A stretch of DNA of 64,000 bases. It comes from Formosimonas limnophila (lineage in GTDB: Bacteria > Pseudomonadota > Gammaproteobacteria > Burkholderiales > Burkholderiaceae). Positions 17,942 through 25,392 of this stretch are shown piece after piece. Under the pieces are notes generated by a model. That model was given only the letters and a program-made list of their open reading frames with translations. It searched no databases and was not told where the DNA came from. Within the stretch, counting starts at the first letter, position 1. Every line of letters starts with the position of its first letter. The position numbers and the translations under genes were made by a program. The stretch spans positions 172,623 through 236,622 of the forward strand of contig NZ_BMZG01000004.1 of NCBI RefSeq assembly GCF_014652675.1, read 5' to 3'.

Positions 17942-17994
17942 TTGAGTGCTTGTTCACGCGACACAAAGCTCACCACGCCAGGGGCGTTGTGGTG
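17915..17994 (-). promoter_or_regulatory. Threonine attenuator controlling thrS (mutually exclusive hairpins)
   Basis: Four segments are visible on the minus strand. Segment 1 (CACCACAACGCC, 17994-17983) overlaps the Thr codons. Segment 2 (GGCGTGGTGAGCTTT, 17979-17965) overlaps the leader stop codon. Segment 3 is AAAGCTCACC (17941-17932). Segment 4 is GGTGGGCTTTTTT (17927-17915). Segments 1:2 form a pause hairpin, 2:3 pair perfectly over 10 bp as antiterminator, and 3:4 form a terminator with a six-T run. A ribosome stalled on Thr codons would mask segment 1, allow 2:3 and let transcription reach thrS. The logic is that of thr/his/trp operon attenuators. Confidence 0.85.
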
Positions 17995-18026
17995 GTCGTT
18001 GTGGTGGCGCTGAAAACTGAAGTCAT
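17970..18026 (-). CDS. Threonine-rich leader peptide of thrS
   Basis: An 18-codon frame reading MTSVFSATTTTTTTPLAW-stop. Seven consecutive Thr codons (ACC ACA ACG ACC ACC ACA ACG) follow a Thr at position 2. The stop codon lies inside the antiterminator segment, exactly as in attenuator leader peptides. No Shine-Dalgarno is visible: the ATG sits only 17 bases after the CCA end of tRNA-Val, so translation may be weak or start on a nearly leaderless processed RNA. The chance of seven Thr codons lying next to complementary terminator/antiterminator arms directly upstream of a threonyl-tRNA synthetase is very small. Too short for standard gene callers. Confidence 0.85.
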   Translation of the reverse strand: MTSVFSATTTTTTTPLAW

Positions 18027-18043
18027 GTGTAAACAAATAAAAT

Positions 18044-18120
18044 TGGTAGGCGATATTGGGTTCGAACCAACGACCTCCACGATGTCAACGTGGCGCTCTA
18101 ACCAACTGAGCTAACCGCCT
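18044..18120 (-). tRNA. tRNA-Val (anticodon GAC)
   Basis: On the minus strand the acceptor AGGCGGT pairs with ATCGCCT (one G-T). The D arm is TAGCTCAGTTGGTTAGAGC, the anticodon stem-loop CCACG-TTGACAT-CGTGG gives GAC, and the T arm is TTGGTTCGAACCCAA. The CCA end is encoded (18046-18044). It lies directly upstream of the thrS leader, an order common in betaproteobacteria, and is probably co-transcribed with it. Confidence 0.97.
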
Positions 18121-18183
18121 AAAGAAACGGGAGTATAGCAAAGAACTATAAAAGACACAAGTCCTCGCATTGATTAGCGGTTG

Positions 18184-19335
18184 TTATTTCCTGCGTGACT
18201 GCAGGAAACTCTCTATAGCAATGATGAGGCTGCCCACGACAACCAGCGCGAATGATGCATAAAGTCCAATGTGGGTTGCAACATAGCCCAACAGCGCTGG
18301 GCCACCGAGTAAACTGGCATACCCCATGCCTGCGGCAAAAGATACACCGCGGGCAGCAGAGATACCCTCAATATTTGCCGCGCGAACAAACAAAAGCGGC
18401 ACAATGTTGGCATAACCGAGGCCTGCAAATACCAGTGCGGTCAGCGCAAGTATGGCATTTGGTGCGGTTAAAAAGGCAATCATCATGAGGGATGAAAATA
18501 AACTGCTCACCCACAGTAAAGGTAGGGTGGCGAAACGTGTGCGTAAGCGGTCACCTAAAAATCGAGCCACTGTCATCCCTGCAGCAAATGCGCCCAGTGA
18601 CAGGGCGGTTTGGGTAGGACTGGCATCTTTTTGGTCTCTGATGAATATCCCACCCCAGTCACCAACTGCGCCTTCGGAGAAGAAGCACAGCGCAGTCAAA
18701 ATAGCGACAACGATGAGAGACAACGGTAAGCGTTGTGCATCTGTCGTGACGCTTGACGCTTCAATAGAAACCATAGCATCTTGCGCATAACAAAACCGTC
18801 TGGCGTACAGCAAGGCGGCAATGGCGATTGGTGAGAAAAGAGCGACTGATAGGTTAAACCCCCAACCAAGCGCAATAATGAGTGCGGCGGTCAAGCTCCC
18901 CAGAATATTGCCTAAGCTATAGCCGCCATGAAACAAGGAAATCGTCGGTTTTTGCAAATAATGTTCCACTGTGAATCCATGGCTGTTCATACTCGCGTCC
19001 AATGTGCCACAGCAGGCACCGAGAGCCGCCAAGCCGACCATCAGTGTGGCAATAGACGGTGCGATGAGCATGATGGGAAACGTCAGCCAAACACCAATAC
19101 CGCTGACAATCATCACGGCGCGTGTGCCGTGACGCTGCGCATATTTCGGTGTGGCGAAAGTGGCCAGTAATGCGCCCAAGCCAAAACAAAAAATGCTCAT
19201 GCCGAGCATGTCTTCGGATAAAGCCAGTCGTCGCTGTAACAAGGGAATTGCCGCTGCCCAAAAACCAACCACCACACCAAATGAGGCAAAAATGGTAAAT
19301 AAGGCGATTTGTGCTGCGCGTGGAGATGTGTTCAT
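18184..19335 (-). CDS. MFS transporter (YbjJ/fucose-permease-like)
   Basis: Twelve-helix major facilitator protein (383 aa). The N-terminus FTIFASFGVVVGFWAAAIPLLQRRLALSEDMLG, the A-motif-like region LATFATPKYAQRHGTRAVMI, and SMNSHGFTVEHYLQKPTISLFHGGYSLG resemble the YbjJ/FucP-type subgroup, in which a Gly/His-containing TM5 is conserved. Substrate is unknown; sugar or drug efflux are possible. The ATG at 19335 follows the zapA terminator by almost no distance and has no clear ribosome site, so the true start or promoter is uncertain. The gene lies in the same direction as zapA but after a terminator. It ends just beside tRNA-Val. Confidence 0.82.
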   Translation of the reverse strand: MNTSPRAAQIALFTIFASFGVVVGFWAAAIPLLQRRLALSEDMLGMSIFCFGLGALLATFATPKYAQRHGTRAVMIVSGIGVWLTFPIMLIAPSIATLMVGLAALGACCGTLDASMNSHGFTVEHYLQKPTISLFHGGYSLGNILGSLTAALIIALGWGFNLSVALFSPIAIAALLYARRFCYAQDAMVSIEASSVTTDAQRLPLSLIVVAILTALCFFSEGAVGDWGGIFIRDQKDASPTQTALSLGAFAAGMTVARFLGDRLRTRFATLPLLWVSSLFSSLMMIAFLTAPNAILALTALVFAGLGYANIVPLLFVRAANIEGISAARGVSFAAGMGYASLLGGPALLGYVATHIGLYASFALVVVGSLIIAIESFLQSRRK

Positions 19336-19365
19336 GAAATAAAAAGCTTGAATAATTCAAGCTTT
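19336..19365 (-). terminator. Terminator of the zapB-like/zapA unit
   Basis: AAAGCTTGAA-TTA-TTCAAGCTTT stem followed by TTATTT on the minus strand, ending at the ATG of the MFS gene. Confidence 0.7.
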
Positions 19366-19403
19366 AGGATGAGCTAGTTAAGAGAGTGACGCAGACAATA
19401 AAG

Positions 19404-19715
19404 TCACAATAATGAATTTTGAGAAGCGCTCATGACGGTGTCTATGGCTTGGTTGAGATGTTCAATGCGTTGAGATGCTTCAATACTCGCACTGTTGTGC
19501 ATATTGTGTTGCAGTAGTTCATGGGCGATTTGCAGCGCGGCGAATACCGCGATTTTGTCGTGGCTGGACATACCCATTTGCTGATTAATTGAACTCATTT
19601 TTTGGTCAACGAGTGTGACGGCTGCCAGTAACGAGGCTTTTTCATCGGTGGCGCACAGCAGTGTATAGCTGCGACCTAAAATATTGACGTTGAGGGTTTC
19701 TTTGGCTTGGCTCAT
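19404..19715 (-). CDS. zapA: Cell division protein ZapA
   Basis: Small cytoplasmic protein (103 aa) that cross-links FtsZ filaments at midcell. It begins SQAKETLNVNILGRSYTLLCATDEKASLLAAVTLVD, the ZapA globular head, followed by the coiled coil with the family pattern IAVFAALQIAHELLQ. Its ATG overlaps the stop codon of the upstream coiled-coil gene by four bases, so the two are translationally coupled. No 6S RNA gene follows, although ssrS sits beside zapA in many proteobacteria; only 68 bases remain before the MFS gene. Confidence 0.92.
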   Translation of the reverse strand: MSQAKETLNVNILGRSYTLLCATDEKASLLAAVTLVDQKMSSINQQMGMSSHDKIAVFAALQIAHELLQHNMHNSASIEASQRIEHLNQAIDTVMSASQNSLL

Positions 19716-19915
19716 GATGTGTGCTGGCTTTCTATCTGGGCGATGACGTGGTCAATGTGGCTTTGTGCGGCGCTCATGCGCTCGGCGAGTTGTTTGTTTT
19801 GGGCGCGCAGCTGGGCATTTTCTTGGCGCAGGTTTTGGTTGTCATGACGCAGGGCATTGGTGTGCGCAATGAGCACGGATAGTTTTTCTTCGAGAGTTTT
19901 TAGGGGTGCGAGCAT
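19712..19915 (-). CDS. ZapB-like coiled-coil protein
   Basis: A 67-residue protein almost entirely coiled coil: LKTLEEKLSVLIAHTNALR, then a heptad run rich in Asn, Gln, Leu and Arg (DNQNLRQENAQLRAQNKQLAERM). Short coiled-coil genes of this kind directly upstream of zapA are conserved in beta- and gammaproteobacteria, and the protein is thought to act with ZapA at the division site. It overlaps zapA (ATGA). The call rests on context and composition rather than a catalytic motif. Confidence 0.75.
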   Translation of the reverse strand: MLAPLKTLEEKLSVLIAHTNALRHDNQNLRQENAQLRAQNKQLAERMSAAQSHIDHVIAQIESQHTS

Positions 19916-20060
19916 GGTGTCTTTTGACGAAAGGTGAAGGGTTTTTCGCGACGAGTGTGGCGCGGTGTGTAATGGCTTTATTTTACTCGAATTTGTTGTG
20001 GGTGCGTGGGCTGTTCACGTTGCTTTTTTGCGTCATCTGTCGTAAAGTTGCTGGCTTATC

Positions 20061-20287
20061 GGTGGCGCATCTTCGGATGTGCTTTTGGGAAATCGGCGGT
20101 TTGATGTGTTTTTGTTTGAACCGACCATGCTGCACCCGCAACGGTATGCCCTGAATTCTTGAAGAAAATCAGAATTCAACGCCACACAAAAACCACTGTT
20201 TGCCCGCTGTGATTTGGTCATCGAGCCCAATTTGCGGCACAAATGGGAAGGGGTTTGGCGTCATGGGCTAGCCCGGAGACCGACCGA
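20061..20287 (+). ncRNA. Cobalamin (B12) riboswitch upstream of btuB
   Basis: Core elements appear in order: GGTGGCGC...GTGC, TTTTGGGAAA, the conserved box CTGCACCCGCAACGGTA, CCACTG, TGGGAAGG, and the closing AGCCCGGAGACCGACC. Together with the btuB gene 77 bases downstream this is a confident call. The following stretch has CTCAA (20291-20295), complementary to the TTGAG (20350-20354) of the btuB ribosome site. That suggests translational control by sequestration when B12 is bound. The preceding 145 bases (19916-20060) hold nothing else I can identify. Confidence 0.9.
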
Positions 20288-20363
20288 TAACTCAAGGTTG
20301 TGCGATTGTGCAGCCGTTTTCGTTAACCCATGCTTTGCGGGTCGCAAAGTTGAGGAATTTACC

Positions 20364-22250
20364 ATGTATAGCCATACCCCAGTCGCGCCGCAAGCGTGCC
20401 GCCGCCCTTTGCGTGCGTTATTTATTCTGTCTTTACTCGCTGCCAGTGGCACATCGTTTGCTCAAAGCAACGACGATGAATTGCCTGTTGTCGTCGTGAC
20501 GGCCTCGCGAACTGAACAAATTGTGACAGACACTTTGCCACACACCACAGTGATTGACCGTGATGCCATCGAAAAAACACCGATGCAAGATGTGGTGTCG
20601 TTGCTCAGAACACAGTCGGGCGTGTCCGTACGCCAAAGTGGTGGTCAAGGTGCTTTGTCTGGTATTTCTATTCGGGGCGGCGAGCCGCGTCATACATTGG
20701 TGCTGATTGATGGTGTACCTCTAAATAATATTTCGGCAGGAACAGCCGCTCTTGAACAAATTCCCTTGTCTGCGATTGAGCGCATTGAAATTGTTCGGGG
20801 TAATGTTTCCGCCCTGTATGGTTCGCAAGCCGTTGGTGGTGTGGTGCAGGTGTTCACGCGCAAGGCCAAAAATGAAAACAGTTTGACTTTACGTGCCGCA
20901 GCAGGAACGCACAATCAAGTTCAAGCCTCAGCGCAGGTTAACCTATCGGGTGAGAAAGTCGCCGCAACCTTTGGCATCTCGCATGAGCGAATCAAGGCAG
21001 TCAGTGCACAAAATGCGGCAGCCATGAAAAAAATCGTGCCCTATGGCGACGTGAATCCAGACAAAGATGGCTATAAAAACGAAACGGGTTATGGTCACAT
21101 TCGCTATCGCCCGAATGACAAAAATGAGTTTGGCCTACGCTTTTCCGAAAGCCGTGGCAAAAATCAATACGACAGCGCGTATGGTACGGCAGATTCGGTT
21201 CAGTCAAATCGCACCAAGGTATCGAACGTGTCGGTTTATAGCGACAATCGATTGTCTGACAACTGGCACTCAAATGTGCGTGTCTCTCAGGTGAGCGACC
21301 GCTCGTATGATTATGATTCTCCGGTGTTTTTTGGCACAGGCGTGTCATTGTTTAAAACCCGAACCACCGAGTTTGCATGGCAAAATGATATTCACACCAA
21401 AGCGGGTGAAGTGGTGGTCGGCGTTTCGCGTTCGAATCAACGTCTGTCGTCAGACACCGTTTATGACAACGTGAAACGAAATACGACCAGTCTGTGGGCG
21501 GGTTATACTTTGGATAAAAACCGTCATCATCTGCAATTGAATGCGCGCACGGACAAGCTCACGGGTTTAAAACGTGAAAATACGGGCAGTATCCATTATG
21601 GATTTGACCTCACATCGAAGTGGCGGATACAAGCGGGTTATAGCAATGGTTTTGCCGCACCGAATTTCAATGAGCTGTATTACCCTGATTACTCCAACCC
21701 CAATTTGCGTGCCGAACATGCCAACTATGCCGAGCTTGGCCTACAGTACAACGGCGATGGTTACGGCAGTCGTGTGACGTTGTTTAACACACTGTATCGA
21801 GACAAAATTGGTTCCGACCCTGATACATTTTTACCTGTGAATATCAATCGCGCTCGTGCTCGCGGGATTGAGTATCATGGTTGGATGGACTTATATGGAT
21901 TTGATGTGAATCTGGGTTTGACCTATCAATCAGTGAAAAACCGAGAATCAGGCGAACGGCTGCTACGCCAACCACGATTTATGGGCAGTCTCGGCGTGGG
22001 CAAAACCATGGGCAAATGGCAAACTCAAGTTGATTGGACAGTACAAAGTGGCATGGATGATGTGAGTCAAAGCAAGGTGTCAGGTTTTGGCGTTCTCAAT
22101 GCGGCGGTGTACTATGCGCCAATCAAAGAAGTGAAAATTGGATTGGCATTAAACAATCTGTTAAACCGTCACTATCAGCCTTTGTATGGGTACAATGCCA
22201 CACCACGCACAGTGCTGTTGTCGTTCCAGTACCAACCGACGTTTAAATAA
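20364..22250 (+). CDS. btuB: TonB-dependent vitamin B12 receptor
   Basis: Outer-membrane receptor for cobalamin (628 aa). The start at 20364 has GAGGA upstream and gives a signal peptide ending SGTSFAQS. A TonB box-like stretch (ELPVVVVTASR) follows, then the plug domain (TPMQDVVSLLRTQSGVSV, IRGGEPRHTLVLIDGVPLN, IERIEIVRGNVSALYGSQAVGGVVQVFTR). A beta barrel follows, ending in an aromatic C-terminus (TVLLSFQYQPTFK). An in-frame ATG at 20214 lies inside the riboswitch and is rejected. It is followed by the B12 ABC transporter genes and is controlled by the riboswitch. Confidence 0.93.
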   Translation: MYSHTPVAPQACRRPLRALFILSLLAASGTSFAQSNDDELPVVVVTASRTEQIVTDTLPHTTVIDRDAIEKTPMQDVVSLLRTQSGVSVRQSGGQGALSGISIRGGEPRHTLVLIDGVPLNNISAGTAALEQIPLSAIERIEIVRGNVSALYGSQAVGGVVQVFTRKAKNENSLTLRAAAGTHNQVQASAQVNLSGEKVAATFGISHERIKAVSAQNAAAMKKIVPYGDVNPDKDGYKNETGYGHIRYRPNDKNEFGLRFSESRGKNQYDSAYGTADSVQSNRTKVSNVSVYSDNRLSDNWHSNVRVSQVSDRSYDYDSPVFFGTGVSLFKTRTTEFAWQNDIHTKAGEVVVGVSRSNQRLSSDTVYDNVKRNTTSLWAGYTLDKNRHHLQLNARTDKLTGLKRENTGSIHYGFDLTSKWRIQAGYSNGFAAPNFNELYYPDYSNPNLRAEHANYAELGLQYNGDGYGSRVTLFNTLYRDKIGSDPDTFLPVNINRARARGIEYHGWMDLYGFDVNLGLTYQSVKNRESGERLLRQPRFMGSLGVGKTMGKWQTQVDWTVQSGMDDVSQSKVSGFGVLNAAVYYAPIKEVKIGLALNNLLNRHYQPLYGYNATPRTVLLSFQYQPTFK

Positions 22251-22333
22251 TCACCCATTAATCACCCACGGTGCGAATGGTTTGCTGTCAAAGTGAACAT
22301 TACCGCACCGTTTGGTAGTTTTGAGGCTCACTT

Positions 22334-23326
22334 ATGAACCAACTCATCCCAACATCACAAAACGCACAAGCTCAGCGGCTTGTGCGTTTTGTCATGCTGC
22401 TGTCTGTGTTGGTAGCGATGGTGGTGGTGGCTTTTTCGTTGTGGTTTGATGCTCGCTCGTTGCCGATGGATGTGTTTATTTCGTTGCGCTTGCCGCGTGT
22501 GCTCGCCGCGTTTGGTGTGGGTGGTTTATTGGCATTGTCTGGCGTGATGTTGCAGGTGTTGTTGCGTAATCCTTTGGCTGAGCCTTATATTTTGGGGGCG
22601 GCGTCTGGTGCGTCTTTTTGTGTGCTGTTGGGCATGTTGTTGGGTGGGGCTTGGTGGTTGTTACAAGGGGCTGCGTTGTTTGGCGCATTGTCCGCGTTGG
22701 CAGCGATGCTCTGGATGATGCGGCGGCACGCAAGGCTTGAGGGTGATGTGACGGTGTTGCTGCTGCTCGGTGTGTTGTTGGCTGCTTTGCTCAATGCGGC
22801 GGTGAGCGCCATTTTATTGGTGCTGCCTGACCGTGTGATGCGTGGTGCACTGTTTTGGATGTTGGGTGATTTGGCGGGTTCAGGGCAGTTTTATGCGGCG
22901 TGGTTTGGCGTGTGGCTGTGTCTCATCGCAACGATGCTTTTGGCGCAGCCTATGGCGGCGTTGATGCGTGGTGCGGTAATGGCGCACAGCATTGGGGTCA
23001 ATGTGTCGCGTGTGCGCGTGCAATTGCTTCTGCTGTCAGGTTTAGCGACAGCATTGGCCGTGATGGAGGCGGGGGCGATTGGCTTTGTTGGTTTGATTGT
23101 GCCGCATGTGGTCAAGGCGGTTGGTGCGCGGCATTTCGCGACGAACATGAGGGTGGTTTTGCCTTTGTGTGCCTTGTGGGGAGGGATTTTATTAGTGGTG
23201 GCTGATTGGTTGGCGCGCACGTTGTTTGCGCCGCTTCAGTTGCCTGTTGGGTTGTTTACGGTGGCATTGGGTGCGCCGTTACTCGCTTGGCGGCTCATCA
23301 AACGAATGCAAGGAGGATCGGCATGA
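22334..23326 (+). CDS. btuC: FecCD/BtuC-type ABC permease for cobalamin
   Basis: Inner-membrane permease (330 aa) with about ten helices. Signatures are LRLPRVLAAFGVGGLLALSGVMLQVLLRNPLAEPYILGAASGASF at the N-terminus and EAGAIGFVGLIVPHVVKAVGARH in the coupling region. Its assignment to B12 rests on the riboswitch and btuB upstream; sequence alone would also allow iron-siderophore transport. It overlaps the ATPase gene by four bases. No periplasmic binding protein (btuF) is in the window. Confidence 0.88.
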   Translation: MNQLIPTSQNAQAQRLVRFVMLLSVLVAMVVVAFSLWFDARSLPMDVFISLRLPRVLAAFGVGGLLALSGVMLQVLLRNPLAEPYILGAASGASFCVLLGMLLGGAWWLLQGAALFGALSALAAMLWMMRRHARLEGDVTVLLLLGVLLAALLNAAVSAILLVLPDRVMRGALFWMLGDLAGSGQFYAAWFGVWLCLIATMLLAQPMAALMRGAVMAHSIGVNVSRVRVQLLLLSGLATALAVMEAGAIGFVGLIVPHVVKAVGARHFATNMRVVLPLCALWGGILLVVADWLARTLFAPLQLPVGLFTVALGAPLLAWRLIKRMQGGSA

Positions 23327-24072
23327 GTGCGTTATCGGTTCGTGCGTTGAGCATCTATCATGAAGGCCATTTGGTGGTTCAACCTTTCGATTGGTCTGTG
23401 GAAGCAGGTGAAAAGTGGGCGGTGCTGGGGGTGAATGGCGCGGGCAAGTCCAGTGTGATCCATGCGTTGTTGGGGCTTAATCGTCAGAATAATCCACAGG
23501 TGTGGCTTGATAGTGTGTCCTTGTCGGCGTTAAGTGCGAAGCAGCAAGCCGCATCTCGTGTCTATGTGCCGCAGCGTTACGATGAACCATTTACTGTGAC
23601 GGTGTGGCAAGCGCTACAAAGTGTTGTGCCTGATGCAGATGAACGGCAGTGTGTGTCAGCTTTGGCTTTGTTTGGGTTAATTGGTCGCGCAAATGCATGG
23701 GTGCATACATTATCAGGTGGTGAGCGTCAGCGTTTGACGTGGGCTTTTGCGCATGTCCGCAGCAGTCAGCAGACGTGTTTGGGTTTGTTCGATGAACCTC
23801 TATCTGCGCAGGATTTGGCGTGGCAGCAACGATTATTACAACGACTAAAAAATCTGCCCTATGCCGTGGTGGCTGCAGTGCATGATTTGAATCATGTGAT
23901 GCAGTTTGCATCACATGTGTTGCTGTTGACTCATGACGAAGCGACGGGTGTGTCAAGTGTCTTGGCTCAGGGGTGTGTTGAAGAGGTGATGCAAGATGAT
24001 TTGCTGTCCACGGCATTTGGTGTACCACTTAAATGTGCTGAAGCTGTGCATTGGCGAACAGACATGACATAA
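23323..24072 (+). CDS. btuD: ABC transporter ATPase for cobalamin
   Basis: ATP-binding subunit (249 aa). The start is the ATG at 23323, overlapping the permease stop (ATGA) and preceded by AAGGAGG. Walker A is GVNGAGKSS (about residue 38), the signature is LSGGERQR, Walker B is LGLFDEPLS with the catalytic Glu, and the switch His is in VAAVHDLNHVM. The N-terminus (SVRALSIYHEGHLVVQPFDWSVEAG) fits FepC/BtuD-type subunits. It is the last gene of the B12 uptake operon; no clear terminator was found before the converging dgt gene. Confidence 0.9.
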   Translation: MSALSVRALSIYHEGHLVVQPFDWSVEAGEKWAVLGVNGAGKSSVIHALLGLNRQNNPQVWLDSVSLSALSAKQQAASRVYVPQRYDEPFTVTVWQALQSVVPDADERQCVSALALFGLIGRANAWVHTLSGGERQRLTWAFAHVRSSQQTCLGLFDEPLSAQDLAWQQRLLQRLKNLPYAVVAAVHDLNHVMQFASHVLLLTHDEATGVSSVLAQGCVEEVMQDDLLSTAFGVPLKCAEAVHWRTDMT

Positions 24073-24148
24073 GGGCGGCAGGCAAAAAAGACGCGGATGT
24101 TGCTTATGCGTTTGGGGCGCAGTGATTCAGATTGCTTTAAGCATCAAA

Positions 24149-25294
24149 TTATTTATCATCTGTACTTGAAAACAACCGTACATGTTCGCGTAAGGCGTAT
24201 CGATCGGTCATGCCCGCAATGTAATCGGCGATGCGACGAGCCTGAGTGATCTTGTCATTCGGGACTTGATAGTCTTGTGCCAATAATCTCGGCTCGTCGA
24301 TAAATGCGGCGAACAGCTCACGAATCACACGCTGTGCTTTGACGCTGCTGCGCATGACTTGATGATGACGGTACATGTGGATCATCAAGTATTGTTTGAG
24401 CGTGCTCATGTGCGTGCGCATCTCCTCTGAGAAACTGGCTAATTGCGGTGCAGCCCGTACGTCCTCGATGGTTTGAATTCCATGGGCAGCGATGCTATTT
24501 GCGGTGGTTTGGGTCAAATCGACCACCATTGCATTGATGATGCGGCGAACCGTTTCTAAGACTTCTCGGTGCCCTCTAATCTGAGGGAATGCGTGTCGTA
24601 CTTCATCGTGGTACTGTGCAAACAAAGAGGATTCTCGCATGCCTTCCAAACTCAAAATTCCAGAACGAAGGCCATCGTCAATGTCATGGTTGCTGTAAGC
24701 GATGGCGTCAGCGATGTTGGTGATTTGTGCCTCCAGTGAGGGTTGTGTGCCGTTCAAGAATCGCTCACCGACGTCGCCGAGTTGCTCAGCATTACGGCGG
24801 GCGCAGTGTTTGAGAATCCCTTCGCGGGTTTCAAAGGTCAAATTCAAACCATCAAAACCACCGTAGCGCTCCTCTAGTACATCCACAATCCGCAAACTTT
24901 GTAAGTTGTGCTCAAAGCCACCATAGGGTTGCATGCATTCGTTCAAGGCATCTTGCCCTGCGTGGCCAAAAGGCGTGTGGCCCAAATCGTGTGCCAGTGC
25001 AATTGCTTCAATTAAGTCCTCGTTCAAACGCAGTTGCCGCGCCAGTGCCCGCGCCAGCTGCGCCACTTCCATGCTGTGCGTCAGGCGTGTGCGAAAAAGA
25101 TCGCCTTCGTGATTCACAAACACCTGAGTTTTGTACTCTAATCGTCGAAATGCCGTCGCGTGCACAATCCGGTCTCGGTCGCGTGCGAACGGGCTGCGAG
25201 CAGGGTCGACGGTTTCATGATAAAAACGCCCGCGCGATGTCGAGTTGGAGGCAGCGTAAGTTGCCAAATAAGTTTCGTAGTTGGTTGTGAACAT
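24149..25294 (-). CDS. dgt: dGTP triphosphohydrolase-like protein
   Basis: HD-domain nucleotide triphosphohydrolase (381 aa) that cleaves dGTP or related dNTPs to the nucleoside and tripolyphosphate. The metal site is visible as H in RLTHSMEVAQ, HD in ALAHDLGHTPFGHAG, and the distal D in ITNIADAIAYSNHDIDD. The FRRLEYKTQVF segment after the N-terminal DRDRIVHATA is typical of the bacterial dGTPase-like family. In betaproteobacteria this gene usually follows aroB directly; here the defence pair at 25.4-28.1 kb separates them. Confidence 0.92.
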   Translation of the reverse strand: MFTTNYETYLATYAASNSTSRGRFYHETVDPARSPFARDRDRIVHATAFRRLEYKTQVFVNHEGDLFRTRLTHSMEVAQLARALARQLRLNEDLIEAIALAHDLGHTPFGHAGQDALNECMQPYGGFEHNLQSLRIVDVLEERYGGFDGLNLTFETREGILKHCARRNAEQLGDVGERFLNGTQPSLEAQITNIADAIAYSNHDIDDGLRSGILSLEGMRESSLFAQYHDEVRHAFPQIRGHREVLETVRRIINAMVVDLTQTTANSIAAHGIQTIEDVRAAPQLASFSEEMRTHMSTLKQYLMIHMYRHHQVMRSSVKAQRVIRELFAAFIDEPRLLAQDYQVPNDKITQARRIADYIAGMTDRYALREHVRLFSSTDDK

Positions 25295-25392
25295 ATGATC
25301 AGTGCCCTCGTGGATAATAAGAAGCCTCTATTTTATGCGCCAACTCAAACGTTTGGCTGTCGCCAATTAATTGACAAGGGGGAACGCCTCAG

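Noticed and set aside
17823..17966. N-terminal extension of thrS from an upstream ATG
   Set aside because: It would overlap the attenuator terminator and give an implausible hydrophobic leader; the ATG at 17822 has GAGGA and the family N-terminus.
19336..19403. Place where a 6S RNA gene often lies after zapA
   Set aside because: Only 68 bases are available, occupied by a terminator; no 6S-like structure fits.
20214..20363. Upstream in-frame start for btuB
   Set aside because: It lies within the cobalamin riboswitch; the ATG at 20364 has a ribosome site and a signal peptide.
25295..25392. Direct repeats or attachment sites flanking the Gabija-like pair
   Set aside because: The two junctions (25295-25392 and 28127-28180) show only short unrelated hairpins, with no matching repeat visible by eye.
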